From NCBI RefSeq assembly GCF_003688405.1, contig NZ_REFC01000011.1, forward strand, positions 62,001-126,000: a DNA stretch of 64,000 nt. The letters run 5' to 3'. The notes under the pieces were generated by a model. The model was not told the origin of the DNA. It searched no databases and worked only from the letters and a program-made list of their open reading frames with translations. The stretch comes from Ulvibacter antarcticus. GTDB taxonomy: Bacteria; Bacteroidota; Bacteroidia; Flavobacteriales; Flavobacteriaceae. Below are positions 53,422 to 62,497 of this stretch, in pieces. Both the position numbers and the translations under genes were made by a program. How positions within the stretch are numbered: the stretch's first letter is position 1; every line of letters starts with the position of its first letter.

Positions 53422-54828
53422 CTAAGATTTAATAAATTTCTTGAAACTATTCTTACCATCAATAGTTACTTGGGCAAAGTACATTCCATTAGCAAGATTA
53501 GACACATCTATCTCAGAATAATTTGCCACTTTAATTAGTACACCTTGCAGTGAATATATCATAACACTCTGAATTTGCTCATTGGATGTAATGTTTAAAA
53601 CATTCTGTGCAGGGTTAGGAAACATTGTGAATTTAATTGACGTATAATCTTCAATTCCTAAATCACAAATTTCACTATACGACGCAGTAGCATCTTTGCA
53701 CCAGCCTAAATAATTAGCTTGGTCGCATAAGGGATAAGTAGCAGTTTCGTCATCTACTTGAATACATGTAAGATTCGGGTTTCCAAATGCCCACATTTTA
53801 GTCAGTCCTATATTATTTCCATTTTTAATATTTAAATTAACTAGTTGATTATCATCGCATCTTAATTGTACCAGATTCGGGTTTTGACTCACATTTAAAT
53901 TTACAACTTGATTTCCAGTGATCCACAAAAGATCTAAATTCGGGTTTTGAGTTACATCTATACTTATTAATTGATTATTATGTAGAAATAAATCTTCAAG
54001 TAAGAAGTTCTGGGTTACATCTAAACTTGTTAATTGATTATTAGCGAAACTTAAATACTCAATTTGAGAATTTTGGGTCACGTCAATGTTCGCAATTTGA
54101 TTATTACTGCCATCAAAATGTATAAGAAGTGGGTTATGTGATACATCTATCTCAGTAAATTGGTTAAATGGGAAACTTAATTCGATAAGATTATCATTTT
54201 GGGCAACATCTAAGTCTGTTAATTCATTAAAACCGCAAAACAATCGTTGAAGATTTTCATTTTGCGTTACATCTATTCCAGTAATTTGATTTTGTGCGCA
54301 CCCTAAAGTTTTTAGATTATATAATTGAGTTACATCCAAACTTGCTAATTGATTCTCACTTGCATACAAAGATTCAAGATTTAAATTTTGAGTTAAGTCC
54401 AAATTGGCTATTAAATTATCCTTGCAGTTCAAAAATTCAAGATTCGGATTTTGTGTTACATCTAAAGCACTTAGTTGATTACTCCAGCAGTCTAAATATT
54501 TGAGGTTTATGTTTTGAGTAACATCCAATGTTGTTATTTCGTTAAAATGGCATTCTAGATATTCCAAACTAATAAAACTCTGTATTCCTTCCATAGAAGA
54601 TACTTCACCTACTGTAGTTCTCAACCAAATTACTACCTCTGCCTCGCTTAGCTGAATCTCTCCATCATTATTCGTGTCAACATCCGAGTCGGCTACACCA
54701 TCACCATTGGTATCTATACAGTGAGTGTTCACTAAAATATGCTTAAAAGCAGGATCAGGAATATCTACAATTTGAGCTTGTGTTATAGCACTTATAAGCA
54801 ATACTAAAACGAAATAAATATAATTCAT
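53422..54828 (-). CDS. Secreted leucine-rich-repeat protein with T9SS sorting domain
   Basis: 468 residues: a signal peptide (ending AITQAQIV), an EF-hand/dockerin-like calcium stretch DTNGDGVADSDVDTNNDGE (about 40-58), about 13 LRRs of 21-23 residues with a LDVTQNPNLEFL pattern (about 75-345), and a C-terminal 80-residue T9SS type A sorting domain (SIKFTMFPNPAQNVLNITS to KKFIKS). It should be secreted by the T9SS and attached to the cell surface. The LRR array suggests protein or glycan binding. Confidence 0.92.
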   Translation of the reverse strand: MNYIYFVLVLLISAITQAQIVDIPDPAFKHILVNTHCIDTNGDGVADSDVDTNNDGEIQLSEAEVVIWLRTTVGEVSSMEGIQSFISLEYLECHFNEITTLDVTQNINLKYLDCWSNQLSALDVTQNPNLEFLNCKDNLIANLDLTQNLNLESLYASENQLASLDVTQLYNLKTLGCAQNQITGIDVTQNENLQRLFCGFNELTDLDVAQNDNLIELSFPFNQFTEIDVSHNPLLIHFDGSNNQIANIDVTQNSQIEYLSFANNQLTSLDVTQNFLLEDLFLHNNQLISIDVTQNPNLDLLWITGNQVVNLNVSQNPNLVQLRCDDNQLVNLNIKNGNNIGLTKMWAFGNPNLTCIQVDDETATYPLCDQANYLGWCKDATASYSEICDLGIEDYTSIKFTMFPNPAQNVLNITSNEQIQSVMIYSLQGVLIKVANYSEIDVSNLANGMYFAQVTIDGKNSFKKFIKS

Positions 54829-54913
54829 AGATTGGTTTTTAATCGAATTTGCTAAAGGTATAGTTTTCCTTCAGAAGAAAGGGTGAAGGCCATAAAGTCT
54901 TTAACTAAACAAC

Positions 54914-55471
54914 CTATTCCTTCCAACGAATAGTCTCCATTATCTTTCGAATATCCTCCCGCAAATAAACAACCGCCGGATAAATAGAATCAAAATTTGG
55001 CTTGGCATCGAAGTAGAGTGACCCTGTTACAAAGTGATTAACACTGTCGGTAACGTAAAAATGTGATTGAGAAGCCGCATTACCATTAATCTTATAAAAC
55101 ATCCCATAAACATTGTTATTGGGGTTTACAAAAGGTTGTTCAGGAATACTTTCTGCTTTAATATTATGATCATACGCCAATTTCTGAGCATCGTAAACTA
55201 AAGAATCTAAATTGTTATTTCTTACACTCTGATACGTAAGATATATAGTCGCATTCATTTTCGAATACTGGACATTCATCCCACAATTTTTAGTCTTCTT
55301 TAATGCCGCCGATTCATTCTTCTCGAAAGAATATGGACAATCTTTATCAATTCGCTTATAAGCCGCACTTGGAAATTCCAGCCTCAATTTAGCATTGGGT
55401 TTCACTGTTACCGGATCTTCGCAACTCATTAGAAAAACACACAAAATAAATAAGAATGAAAATCGGAGCAT
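54914..55471 (-). CDS. gldD: Gliding motility lipoprotein GldD
   Basis: 185 residues from the ATG at 55471 (MLRFSFLFILCVFLMSCED), with lipobox LMSC. The body matches GldD: AKLRLEFPSAAYKRIDKDCPYSFEKN and the C-terminal GSLYFDAKPNFDSIYPAVVYLREDI. GldD is needed for T9SS-dependent gliding in Flavobacterium. The start lies 1 bp beyond the gldE stop, as in other genomes. An upstream start at 55525 lies inside gldE and is unlikely. Confidence 0.92.
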   Translation of the reverse strand: MLRFSFLFILCVFLMSCEDPVTVKPNAKLRLEFPSAAYKRIDKDCPYSFEKNESAALKKTKNCGMNVQYSKMNATIYLTYQSVRNNNLDSLVYDAQKLAYDHNIKAESIPEQPFVNPNNNVYGMFYKINGNAASQSHFYVTDSVNHFVTGSLYFDAKPNFDSIYPAVVYLREDIRKIMETIRWKE

Positions 55472-55472
55472 A

Positions 55473-56777
55473 CTAATTAATTGAAAGTTTAATCTGTTTG
55501 ATGCGTTTATTATCGAACGCTTCAATGGTAAACGAATAATTATGGAAGGTTAGTATTTCATCCTTTTTAGGAAATCCTTTAGAAATCTCCAGAAGGAAAC
55601 CCGCAAGTGTTTCGGCCTCTCCTTTTTCATCCTCAAAAGGCTGAGGATCCTCAATTTTTATAACCTTATAAAAATCCTTAAGTGGGGTTTTACCTTCAAA
55701 TATATAATTATTGTCATCCAATTTTGAAAACACAAGATCCTCGTCGTCAAATTCATCACTGATTTCACCCACGATCTCTTCCAAAATATCTTCCAAAGAG
55801 ATCAAACCACTCGTCCCACCATATTCATCCACAACAATAGCAAGGTGCATTTTCATCTCCTTAAACTCATTGAGAAGATCGTCCAGCTTCTTATTTTCCG
55901 GTATAAAATATGGTTCTCGTTTTAGATTCTGCCAGTCAAGCGTTTTTCTATCTATATAAGGTAAAAGATCTTTTACGTAAAGAATCCCGGTAATCGAGTC
56001 AATACTATCCTTATAAACCGGTATTCGGGAATATCCACGTTCTATAATATCTGGCATAATATCCTTAAAAGAGAGATCTTCATTTAAGGCGAAAATGTCC
56101 ATTCTATTTTTCATCACCTGTTTAGTATCGGTATTTCCGAAGGTAACAATCCCTTGCAAGATCTTTTGTTCTTCGTGAGTGGTATCTTTTGCGTCGGTTA
56201 ACTCAAGCGCTTGAGATAATTGATCGACACTAATATTCGATTTCTGCTTTCCAAATTTATCATGTATATAAATAGTAGCCGCTCTCATTGGCATACTTAA
56301 AGGCATGAGCAAGGTATCTAATACATTTAAAGGATACGCCATGAAATTAGTGAACTTCAATTTATTCCTACTCGCATATATCTTCGGAAGAATTTCACCA
56401 AACAACAAAATTAGGAAGGTAACGACACCTACTTCTACTATAAATCTGAGATTGTAAGCATCGGTAATCCCCGAAAAGAGTATTTCTGTAATCGAATCAA
56501 AGAGTAAAACGATGGCAATATTGATAAAGTTATTAGCTACCAAAATAGTTGCCAAAAGCTTCTTTGGTTTGGACAGTAATTTTTTAATGATATCCAGTTT
56601 CTTACTTCCCACAGCATCATCCGATTCCAGATCTGTCGTAGTAAGTGAAAATAGAGCTACTTCAGCTCCCGAAATCAGGGCTGAACAAACTAGTAAAACA
56701 AGTAAAACAACTATACTTGTTATATGAGTGTAGGAAAGAAAAGCTATAAAAAGTAAACTGGGAGGCTCTATATCCAA
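55473..56777 (-). CDS. gldE: Gliding motility-associated protein GldE (DUF21/CBS/CorC)
   Basis: 434 residues. Four hydrophobic helices (about 8-180) form the DUF21 domain, starting with ALISGAEVALFSLTTTDLES. Two CBS domains (about 205-330; IERGYSRIPVYKDSIDSITGILYVKDLLP) and a CorC_HlyC domain (about 345-430) follow. It is a homologue of CorC-type ion transporters, and paired with gldD it is called GldE; its exact role in gliding and T9SS is not known. Confidence 0.9.
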   Translation of the reverse strand: MDIEPPSLLFIAFLSYTHITSIVVLLVLLVCSALISGAEVALFSLTTTDLESDDAVGSKKLDIIKKLLSKPKKLLATILVANNFINIAIVLLFDSITEILFSGITDAYNLRFIVEVGVVTFLILLFGEILPKIYASRNKLKFTNFMAYPLNVLDTLLMPLSMPMRAATIYIHDKFGKQKSNISVDQLSQALELTDAKDTTHEEQKILQGIVTFGNTDTKQVMKNRMDIFALNEDLSFKDIMPDIIERGYSRIPVYKDSIDSITGILYVKDLLPYIDRKTLDWQNLKREPYFIPENKKLDDLLNEFKEMKMHLAIVVDEYGGTSGLISLEDILEEIVGEISDEFDDEDLVFSKLDDNNYIFEGKTPLKDFYKVIKIEDPQPFEDEKGEAETLAGFLLEISKGFPKKDEILTFHNYSFTIEAFDNKRIKQIKLSIN

Positions 56778-56798
56778 AATGTTTCGGTTAGTTAAACT

Positions 56799-57245
56799 TT
56801 AAAACGGCAAATCGTCATTTTCGCCCGGGGCATCTGTCACTTCGTTAGTCTGACTGGCAACTTGATGTCCACTATTATTCCCGGATACAGGACCAGAATT
56901 ATCTTCGTTTTTAGGAGATAAAAAGGTAAAATCTGTACACTGTATTTCGGTACTGTAGCGATCCTGACCTTTATCATCCTGCCATTTTCGAGTTTTCAGC
57001 CGACCTTCAATATACACCTTGTCACCCTTTTTCAGGTACTTTTCACAAATTTCAGCCGCTTTATTCCGAACAACAATATTGTGCCATTCAGTATTATTTA
57101 CTTTTTCACCGGTAGTGCGATTCGTATACGTTTCATTCGTCGCCACAGGAAATCTTCCAATGCTTCCGCCTCCTTCAAAATAGTGCATTTTAACTTCATC
57201 TCCTGTATGCCCTATTAGCATCACCTTATTTAATGTACCGCTCAT
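56799..57245 (-). CDS. ssb: Single-stranded DNA-binding protein
   Basis: 148 residues. The OB fold begins MSGTLNKVMLIGHTGDEVKM and includes TEWHNIVVRNKAAEICEKYLKKGDKVYIEGRLKTRKWQD. The linker is short and Gly/Asn-rich, and the C-terminus ends in the acidic tip DDLPF, which contacts other repair proteins. It lies between mutY and gldE on the same strand, with 51 bp to mutY. Confidence 0.96.
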   Translation of the reverse strand: MSGTLNKVMLIGHTGDEVKMHYFEGGGSIGRFPVATNETYTNRTTGEKVNNTEWHNIVVRNKAAEICEKYLKKGDKVYIEGRLKTRKWQDDKGQDRYSTEIQCTDFTFLSPKNEDNSGPVSGNNSGHQVASQTNEVTDAPGENDDLPF

Positions 57246-57296
57246 TATAATTATTTTTGCAAAGGTATATTTTGTCGCTTAAATATAGGTGTTTTT

Positions 57297-58385
57297 TCAG
57301 ATTTTAAAAACTGAAAAATCCGAAATAAAATTTTCAATCAATACAGGCACAGCGTAGTCACGAACTCTTGCAATAGGAATCTCATTTTCTATTCTATTTC
57401 CGTTTTTTTGATTTTCTTCGGAAAGGGTCGCGATCCAGAATCTGGTGTACAAATGCTGATGGGACAATTTATGCACTACCGAAGCTTCATTATATAGTAC
57501 CAATGATTCGATGTTGTATCCTTCTGAAACTTCATTAAACGTCTGAATCTCCTTCAATTCAATTTCATCGACCTCTGCTTCAGTTTCCACCAATGGAAAT
57601 TCGTACAATTGTTGCCAGATTCCCTTTTTTGTACGTTGCTTCAACACCGTCTTACCTTCTTCAGAAAGAATAACTATATAATTGAAATATCTCTTTTTAA
57701 TCTTCAGTTTTTTAATCTTAACAGGCAATTGGCCCACCATATCCTTTTTCAAAGCGATACAACGATCACTAAAAATACAACTTCCACAATCCGGGTTCTG
57801 AGGTGTACAATGTCTGGCACCAAATTCCATGATAGCTTGATTGTAAGTGCCCGGTTGTCTGCCATCGATGAGAAGCTGCGCAAGGCTTTTAAACTCTTTA
57901 ATTCCGGCAGTACTATTAATAGGTGTGCTTATTCCAAAAACGCGTGAGAGCACACGATACACATTACCATCTACAACAGCTTGTTTTTCGTCATAACAGA
58001 TGGAGGCAATGGCACTGGCCGTATAATCACCGACTCCTTTTAACGTAAGTAACTCCTTATAATTAGATGGAAACTTACCGTTGCGTTCATTCCAAATATA
58101 ATTAGCAGTGGCATATAAGTTTCTCGCCCTCGAATAATATCCTAATCCCTGCCATAATTTAAGTATTTTATCTTCGGAAGTCGTCGCAAGCTCTTTTATT
58201 GTAGGAAACGCCTTTAAGAATCGTTCATAATACGGAAGGCCCTGTGCGACACGCGTTTGCTGTAGCATTATTTCTGAAAGCCATATGCGATATGGATCTT
58301 TTGTATTTCGCCAAGGAAGATCTCTTTTGTGCTGTAAGTACCACAATATGAGTTTTTTATGAAAAAAAGATGAATTTTTAGGCAT
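57297..58385 (-). CDS. mutY: A/G-specific adenine glycosylase
   Basis: 362 residues. MutY removes adenine opposite 8-oxoguanine. The catalytic Glu is in SEIMLQQTRV (about 40), the HhH-GPD loop in LKGVGDYTASAIASI, the catalytic Asp in AVVDGNVYRV, and the iron-sulphur cluster cysteines in HCTPQNPDCGSCIFSDRC (spacing 6-2-5). The C-terminal NUDIX-like domain (about 230-360) recognises 8-oxoguanine. It is transcribed divergently from the HU gene. Confidence 0.96.
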   Translation of the reverse strand: MPKNSSFFHKKLILWYLQHKRDLPWRNTKDPYRIWLSEIMLQQTRVAQGLPYYERFLKAFPTIKELATTSEDKILKLWQGLGYYSRARNLYATANYIWNERNGKFPSNYKELLTLKGVGDYTASAIASICYDEKQAVVDGNVYRVLSRVFGISTPINSTAGIKEFKSLAQLLIDGRQPGTYNQAIMEFGARHCTPQNPDCGSCIFSDRCIALKKDMVGQLPVKIKKLKIKKRYFNYIVILSEEGKTVLKQRTKKGIWQQLYEFPLVETEAEVDEIELKEIQTFNEVSEGYNIESLVLYNEASVVHKLSHQHLYTRFWIATLSEENQKNGNRIENEIPIARVRDYAVPVLIENFISDFSVFKI

Positions 58386-58430
58386 TTCACAAAAATACCC
58401 TATATCTAATTATATTTTAACGCATTACGA

Positions 58431-58463
58431 TTTGATTTATTGATTTTAAAATCCGTATATTTG
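58431..58463 (+). promoter_or_regulatory. Promoter of the HU gene
   Basis: TTTG at 58431-58434 and TATATTTG at 58456-58463 with 21 bp between them, within the range for Bacteroidota promoters. The -7 box lies about 50 bp before the HU ATG. Confidence 0.7.
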
Positions 58464-58512
58464 CCATCTTGAAAAAAAACCTATACTTATAATAATTAAA
58501 AAAAAAATTAGC

Positions 58513-58803
58513 ATGACGAAAGCAGATATTGTAGCGAAAATTTCAGAAAAATTAGGAATGGAAAAAGGTGATGTACAAGCTACTGTTGAAACCTTCATGG
58601 AAGAAGTAAAAACTTCTCTAGAAAGTGGAGACAATGTTTACCTTAGAGGATTTGGAAGTTTTATCATTAAAACTAGAGCCGAAAAAACCGGAAGAAACAT
58701 TTCCAAAAACACTACAATCAAGATCCCCGCTCACAACATCCCAGCGTTTAAACCAGCAAAAGTGTTTGTTGAAGGCGTAAAGACAAATGTTGAGGTAAAA
58801 TAA
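58513..58803 (+). CDS. HU family DNA-binding protein
   Basis: 96 residues of the HU/IHF type: MTKADIVAKISEKLGMEKGDV, LRGFGSFIIKTRAEKTGRN and the DNA-bending arm region with IPAHNIPAFKPAKVF (Pro at the arm tip). It compacts and bends DNA. It is the first gene of a short unit, with the small basic protein 45 bp downstream and a small TCCGTC/GACGGA hairpin (58814-58829) in between. Confidence 0.95.
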   Translation: MTKADIVAKISEKLGMEKGDVQATVETFMEEVKTSLESGDNVYLRGFGSFIIKTRAEKTGRNISKNTTIKIPAHNIPAFKPAKVFVEGVKTNVEVK

Positions 58804-58847
58804 TAATAATCTTTCCGTCCCCCGACGGATATTTAAAATAAGTTAAT

Positions 58848-58937
58848 ATGCCAAGTGGTAAAAAAAGAAAAAGACATAAGGTAGCTACGCACAAGCGTAA
58901 AAAGAGAAGACGCGCTAACCGTCATAAGAAAAAGTAG
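58848..58937 (+). CDS. 29-residue basic protein, AURKAIP1/COX24-like candidate ribosomal protein
   Basis: ATG at 58848 and TAG at 58935-58937, 29 codons. The sequence MPSGKKRKRHKVATHKRKKR continues RRANRHKKK, with more than half of its residues Lys or Arg. It resembles the C-terminal motif of mitochondrial mS38 (AURKAIP1) and of the mycobacterial small protein bS22, which bind 16S rRNA. A ribosome-associated role is likely but inferred from composition and my memory of the family. A terminator follows, at 58929-58955. Confidence 0.7.
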   Translation: MPSGKKRKRHKVATHKRKKRRRANRHKKK

Positions 58938-58955
58938 TTTTAAAACTACTTTTTT
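58929..58955 (+). terminator. Terminator after the small basic protein gene
   Basis: AAAAGTAGTTTT pairs with AAAACTACTTTT, and a T run follows. The stem includes the stop codon of the small protein gene. Confidence 0.85.
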
Positions 58956-59132
58956 CTTTTAATATGTAGAGTAAATTGTTCTTTGAAATTGAAATCTCGC
59001 TGTTTTATTCTCTAGATACAGACTGGTTTCAACGGGTATTTCCCGATGTAATATCGGGTAAAAAAAACCCTGTGAAAATTATTGTTAAATCCATTTGTCA
59101 GCCTAAGGGCTGATGGATAAAAATTAATTAAG

Positions 59133-60686
59133 GTGAACTACGAATTATTTATTAGATCCAGTTCGCGAGAAGTTGATTTTGCCCTTTTAAAAGATGGAAG
59201 ACTAGTTGAATTAAACAAGGAAGAAGAAGACAATAAGTTTTCGGTTGGTGATGTTTATATTGCCAAAATCCGAAAAACAGTACAAGGTCTAAACGCTGCA
59301 TTTGTAAATGTAGGGTATGAGAAAGATGCATTTTTGCATTATCACGATCTTGGACCAAAAGTCCTTACTTTGTTGAAATTCATAAAACGTGTAAGCACAG
59401 GTAAACTTAAAGAGTATTCTTTAAAAGATTTCCCATTAGAAAAAGAGATTGATAAAAACGGAGGCATAAATGATGCTTTAAAGTCGAATCAGTCTATTCT
59501 GGTACAAATCGTAAAAGAACCCATTTCCACTAAAGGACCAAGAATTAGTTCAGAGCTTTCCATAGCCGGACGATATATAGTTCTTGTCCCCTTTTCAGAT
59601 AGAGTTTCTGTTTCTCAAAAAATAGAATCCAAAGAAGAAAAGGATAGGTTAAAACGCTTGATCACAAGTATAAAACCTAAAGGATTTGGCGTTATCATAC
59701 GAACAGTAGCAGAAGGCAAAAAAGTAGCAGAACTGGATAGAGATTTACAAAATCTCACAGATCGCTGGACAGCGATGTGTAAAACGCTACAAGGAGCACA
59801 CCATCCTTCAAAGGTGTTAAGTGAATTAAGTAGAGGATCTTCTATGATCCGTGACGTTTTTAACGATTCGTTTTCGGCCATACACATAGACGATGAGAAT
59901 CTCTTCATACAAATAAAAGATTATGTGCAGGAAATTGCACCACATAAAGAGAGCATTGTTAAATTTTACGATTCAAAAGTTCCAATCTTTGAAAAATTTG
60001 GAATTGAACGTCAAATTAAAACTTCCTTTGGTAGAACCGTATCTGGTAGCAAAGGAGCCTATTTGGTAATCGAACATACAGAAGCCATGCACGTTATAGA
60101 CGTAAACAGTGGTAACCGTAGTAATAAATCGAAAACCCAGGAAGGTACAGCCCTCGAAGTAAACCTAATTGCCGCAACTGAGGTTGCAAGGCAGTTAAGA
60201 TTGCGAGATATGGGAGGAATAATTGTGGTAGACTTTATTGATCTGGGCCAAGCTGGCAACAGAAAAAAACTCTACGATCATCTTCGTGAAGAAATGAAAG
60301 ACGATCGAGCAAAACACAAAATACTTCCGCCAAGTAAATTTGGCTTGATACAAATAACCCGCCAACGCGTAAGGCCTGAAATGAATATCAAAACCCGCGA
60401 AGAAGATCCCAGTAGTAATGGTGATGTAAATTCCGGAGAAATTGAAGCGCCTATTGGAGTGGTAGATAAAATTAATGAAGATGTTAAACGCCTCTTCAAA
60501 AAAGACTATAAAAAGATGACCTTAAACGCACATCCTTTTATAGCGGCCTTTTTAACAAAAGGTATCCCATCGGTGCGAACCAAATGGTTCATGGAGCACA
60601 AAAAGTGGGTAAAAATTCAACCAAGAGATGCTTACACGTATCTTGAATACCATTTCTATGATAAGAATGGTGAAGAGATTAACTAG
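59133..60686 (+). CDS. rng: Ribonuclease E/G family
   Basis: 517 residues from a GTG start (NYELFIRSSSREVDFALLKDG). The S1-like RNA-binding part is followed by the catalytic domain with the metal-binding Asp residues in MHVIDVNSGNRSNKS and GGIIVVDFIDLGQ. It has the size of RNase G and lacks the long C-terminal scaffold of E. coli RNase E. It processes 5S/16S rRNA and turns over mRNA. Its own terminator is at 60691-60727. Confidence 0.92.
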   Translation: MNYELFIRSSSREVDFALLKDGRLVELNKEEEDNKFSVGDVYIAKIRKTVQGLNAAFVNVGYEKDAFLHYHDLGPKVLTLLKFIKRVSTGKLKEYSLKDFPLEKEIDKNGGINDALKSNQSILVQIVKEPISTKGPRISSELSIAGRYIVLVPFSDRVSVSQKIESKEEKDRLKRLITSIKPKGFGVIIRTVAEGKKVAELDRDLQNLTDRWTAMCKTLQGAHHPSKVLSELSRGSSMIRDVFNDSFSAIHIDDENLFIQIKDYVQEIAPHKESIVKFYDSKVPIFEKFGIERQIKTSFGRTVSGSKGAYLVIEHTEAMHVIDVNSGNRSNKSKTQEGTALEVNLIAATEVARQLRLRDMGGIIVVDFIDLGQAGNRKKLYDHLREEMKDDRAKHKILPPSKFGLIQITRQRVRPEMNIKTREEDPSSNGDVNSGEIEAPIGVVDKINEDVKRLFKKDYKKMTLNAHPFIAAFLTKGIPSVRTKWFMEHKKWVKIQPRDAYTYLEYHFYDKNGEEIN

Positions 60687-60690
60687 AATT

Positions 60691-60727
60691 AAAACCTCCG
60701 AGCGTAAAGCTTTGGAGGTTTTTTTTT
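60691..60727 (+). terminator. Terminator of the RNase E/G gene
   Basis: AAAACCTCC pairs with GGAGGTTTT, and eight T follow. It begins 5 bp after the rng stop. Confidence 0.9.
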
Positions 60728-60783
60728 GCCTTCACCTCACCCTAACCTCTCCTGCTGAGAGTGAATTATTCTATATATTATTT

Positions 60784-60891
60784 GGGCATTCCCCTCTTTC
60801 GTTACACTTCAGAGGACCGGGTCATCCGCTATATCCCTGTAGTAGTCATGTAGTGAGCTACGCTCTACTTCATGGCTCCTCCCCCTAATGC
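60784..60891. repeat. Degenerate Bacteroidota GGGCATT...AATGC interspersed repeat
   Basis: The element opens with GGGCATTCCCCTC and closes with CTCCTCCCCCTAATGC, complementary at the ends. It contains a CATGTAGTGAGC/GCTCTACTTCATG hairpin and the phrase GGACCGGGTCATCCGCTATATCCCT. This plan recalls a family of extragenic repeats I know from flavobacteria (GGGCGTT...AACGC). No gene is visible in 60728-61494. Confidence 0.6.
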
Positions 60892-60930
60892 AACCTACCC
60901 CACCTTTAAGAAGGACATAAAAAACATAAC

Positions 60931-61452
60931 TCTCCCTCTCCCTCTGGGAGAGGGCTGGGGTGAGGGCTTTGAGAAAAAAACATGGTGAAAATCTGGGAGA
61001 GGGCTGGAGTTGAGGGCTTTGAGAAAAAAACATGGTGAGAATCCGAGTGAGGGCCGGGGTGAGGGCTTTGAGAAAAAAACATGGTGAGAATCTGGGAGTG
61101 TGCCGAGGTGAGGGCTTTGAGAATGAAACATGGTGAGAATCTGAGAGAGGGCTGGAGTTGAGGGCTTTGAGAAAAAAACATGGTGAGAATCTGGGTGACG
61201 GCCAGTGTGAGGGCTTTGAGTATGAAACATGGTGAGAATCTGGGAGAAGGCTGGGGTGAGGGCTTCGAATAAAAATCATAATGAAACCCTAAAAAACCCC
61301 ACGGTGATATCCCTAATTAAAAAAATCTCTCCCTCTCCCTCTGGGAGAGGGCCGGGGTGAGGGCATTGAGAATGAGACATGGTGAGAGTCTAGGATAGGG
61401 CTTGAGAATGAAACATGGTGAGAACCTTGGAGAGGGCCGGGGTGAGGGCCTT
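60931..61452 (+). repeat. 49-50-bp tandem array and related extragenic palindromes
   Basis: The marker CATGGTGA recurs at 60981, 61031, 61080, 61129, 61179 and 61228, and again at 61379 and 61413, with 49-50-bp spacing in the first block. Two copies of the CTCCCTCTGGGAGAGGG palindrome (near 60941 and 61331) border the first block. Units are GAGGGCTTTGAGAAAAAAAC-like. Long open frames on the minus strand of this region reflect the repeats and not genes. Confidence 0.88.
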
Positions 61453-61494
61453 AATCTTTAGTATAAAACACTTGAAAATAACTAACTTTACAAT

Positions 61495-61974
61495 GTGGAA
61501 AAGCATAAGACATATACGGTTTCTGAAGCCATTCAACGATTGGAAAGCTATTGCGCTTATCAGGAACGTTGTCATAAAGAAGTGAAACAAAAACTTTGGG
61601 ATATGAGAATGATTCCGGAAGCTTCAGACCAGGTTATTCATCATTTACTACAACATAATTTTCTGAATGAAACCCGTTTTTCTCAGGCATTTGCCAGAGG
61701 TAAATTCAGAACAAAAAAATGGGGAAAAAACAGAATAATTAGAGAATTGAAATTTCGGGAAATATCTAGCTTCAATATTAAAATTGCGCTTCAGGAAATA
61801 TCTGAATCCGACTACTACCAAACGTTTGATCAGCTTTCAGAAAAACGACTCTCACAGTTAACTTCCGAAGAAAACATTCAAAGGAAAAGAAAAAAATTCG
61901 CCGATTATTTACTTTACAGAGGTTGGGACAGCAGTATGGTGTATGAAAAAGTCAAGGAACTAATCAAATATTAA
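61495..61974 (+). CDS. recX: Regulatory protein RecX
   Basis: 159 residues from a GTG at 61495 (EKHKTYTVSEAIQRLESYCAYQERCHKEV). The three-helix repeats of RecX are visible (HHLLQHNFLNETRFSQAFARGKFRTKKWG and the C-terminal KKFADYLLYRGWDSSMVYEKV). RecX inhibits RecA filament growth. It overlaps the convergent beta-barrel gene by 11 bp. Confidence 0.92.
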   Translation: MEKHKTYTVSEAIQRLESYCAYQERCHKEVKQKLWDMRMIPEASDQVIHHLLQHNFLNETRFSQAFARGKFRTKKWGKNRIIRELKFREISSFNIKIALQEISESDYYQTFDQLSEKRLSQLTSEENIQRKRKKFADYLLYRGWDSSMVYEKVKELIKY

Positions 61975-62455
61975 AACTCGCACCTAGATTCACGGAAAAC
62001 TGATTATGCAAAGTTTCGGCAGGTGTTAAAAGTGTGGTGTTATATTTAGCAAAAGGCACTGTAAGCTCCGAAAAAACACCAAAACCACTTGTGAAAAAAT
62101 ACCGAACCCCGAAGTGACCCCCGAAATTCTTCATACTAAGATACAATCCCGGATAAATATCTAGGTTTTCATCAACATTAATAACATTACCAATATTCGC
62201 ATTGAATCTTCCTTTAATATCAAATCGATCAATGAACTCCGTCTCTAACACCTCGTCTACACCTAAAAGATAAGAGGACGAAACGCCAAATGAAATATTC
62301 TCCCCAACTCCAAAATCGAGGCTTCCAGAAATTCCGGTGCCATTATTCTGTAGATTAGCCCCAACCTGAAACTTAACATCGCCTTTTCCAGTATAGGCCT
62401 GACCGAAAATGCAGGTAGAAAACAATAGTATTATAACTAAAAAGGTATTTTTCAT
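61964..62455 (-). CDS. Small outer-membrane beta-barrel-like protein
   Basis: 163 residues from the ATG at 62455 (MKNTFLVIILLFSTCIFGQ), with a signal peptide cleaved after FGQ. Alternating strands (VKFQVGANLQNNGTGISGSLDFGVGENISFGVSSSYLL) continue to a final NQFSVNLGASFNI with a C-terminal aromatic-hydrophobic pattern like outer-membrane barrels. The family name is not known to me. It converges with recX. Confidence 0.75.
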   Translation of the reverse strand: MKNTFLVIILLFSTCIFGQAYTGKGDVKFQVGANLQNNGTGISGSLDFGVGENISFGVSSSYLLGVDEVLETEFIDRFDIKGRFNANIGNVINVDENLDIYPGLYLSMKNFGGHFGVRYFFTSGFGVFSELTVPFAKYNTTLLTPAETLHNQFSVNLGASFNI

Positions 62456-62497
62456 ATTTCCGAATTTAGTGAACACTATAAAGATATTCCTTTTTAC

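Noticed and set aside
59040-59060. CCCGAT/ATCGGG hairpin before the RNase E/G gene
   Set aside because: The short stem has no T tail on the plus strand and no other support as a regulatory element.
60809-61279. Several overlapping minus-strand open frames rich in SHHVFFSKP
   Set aside because: They come from the 49-50-bp tandem repeats in three frames; a coding origin is not needed to explain them.
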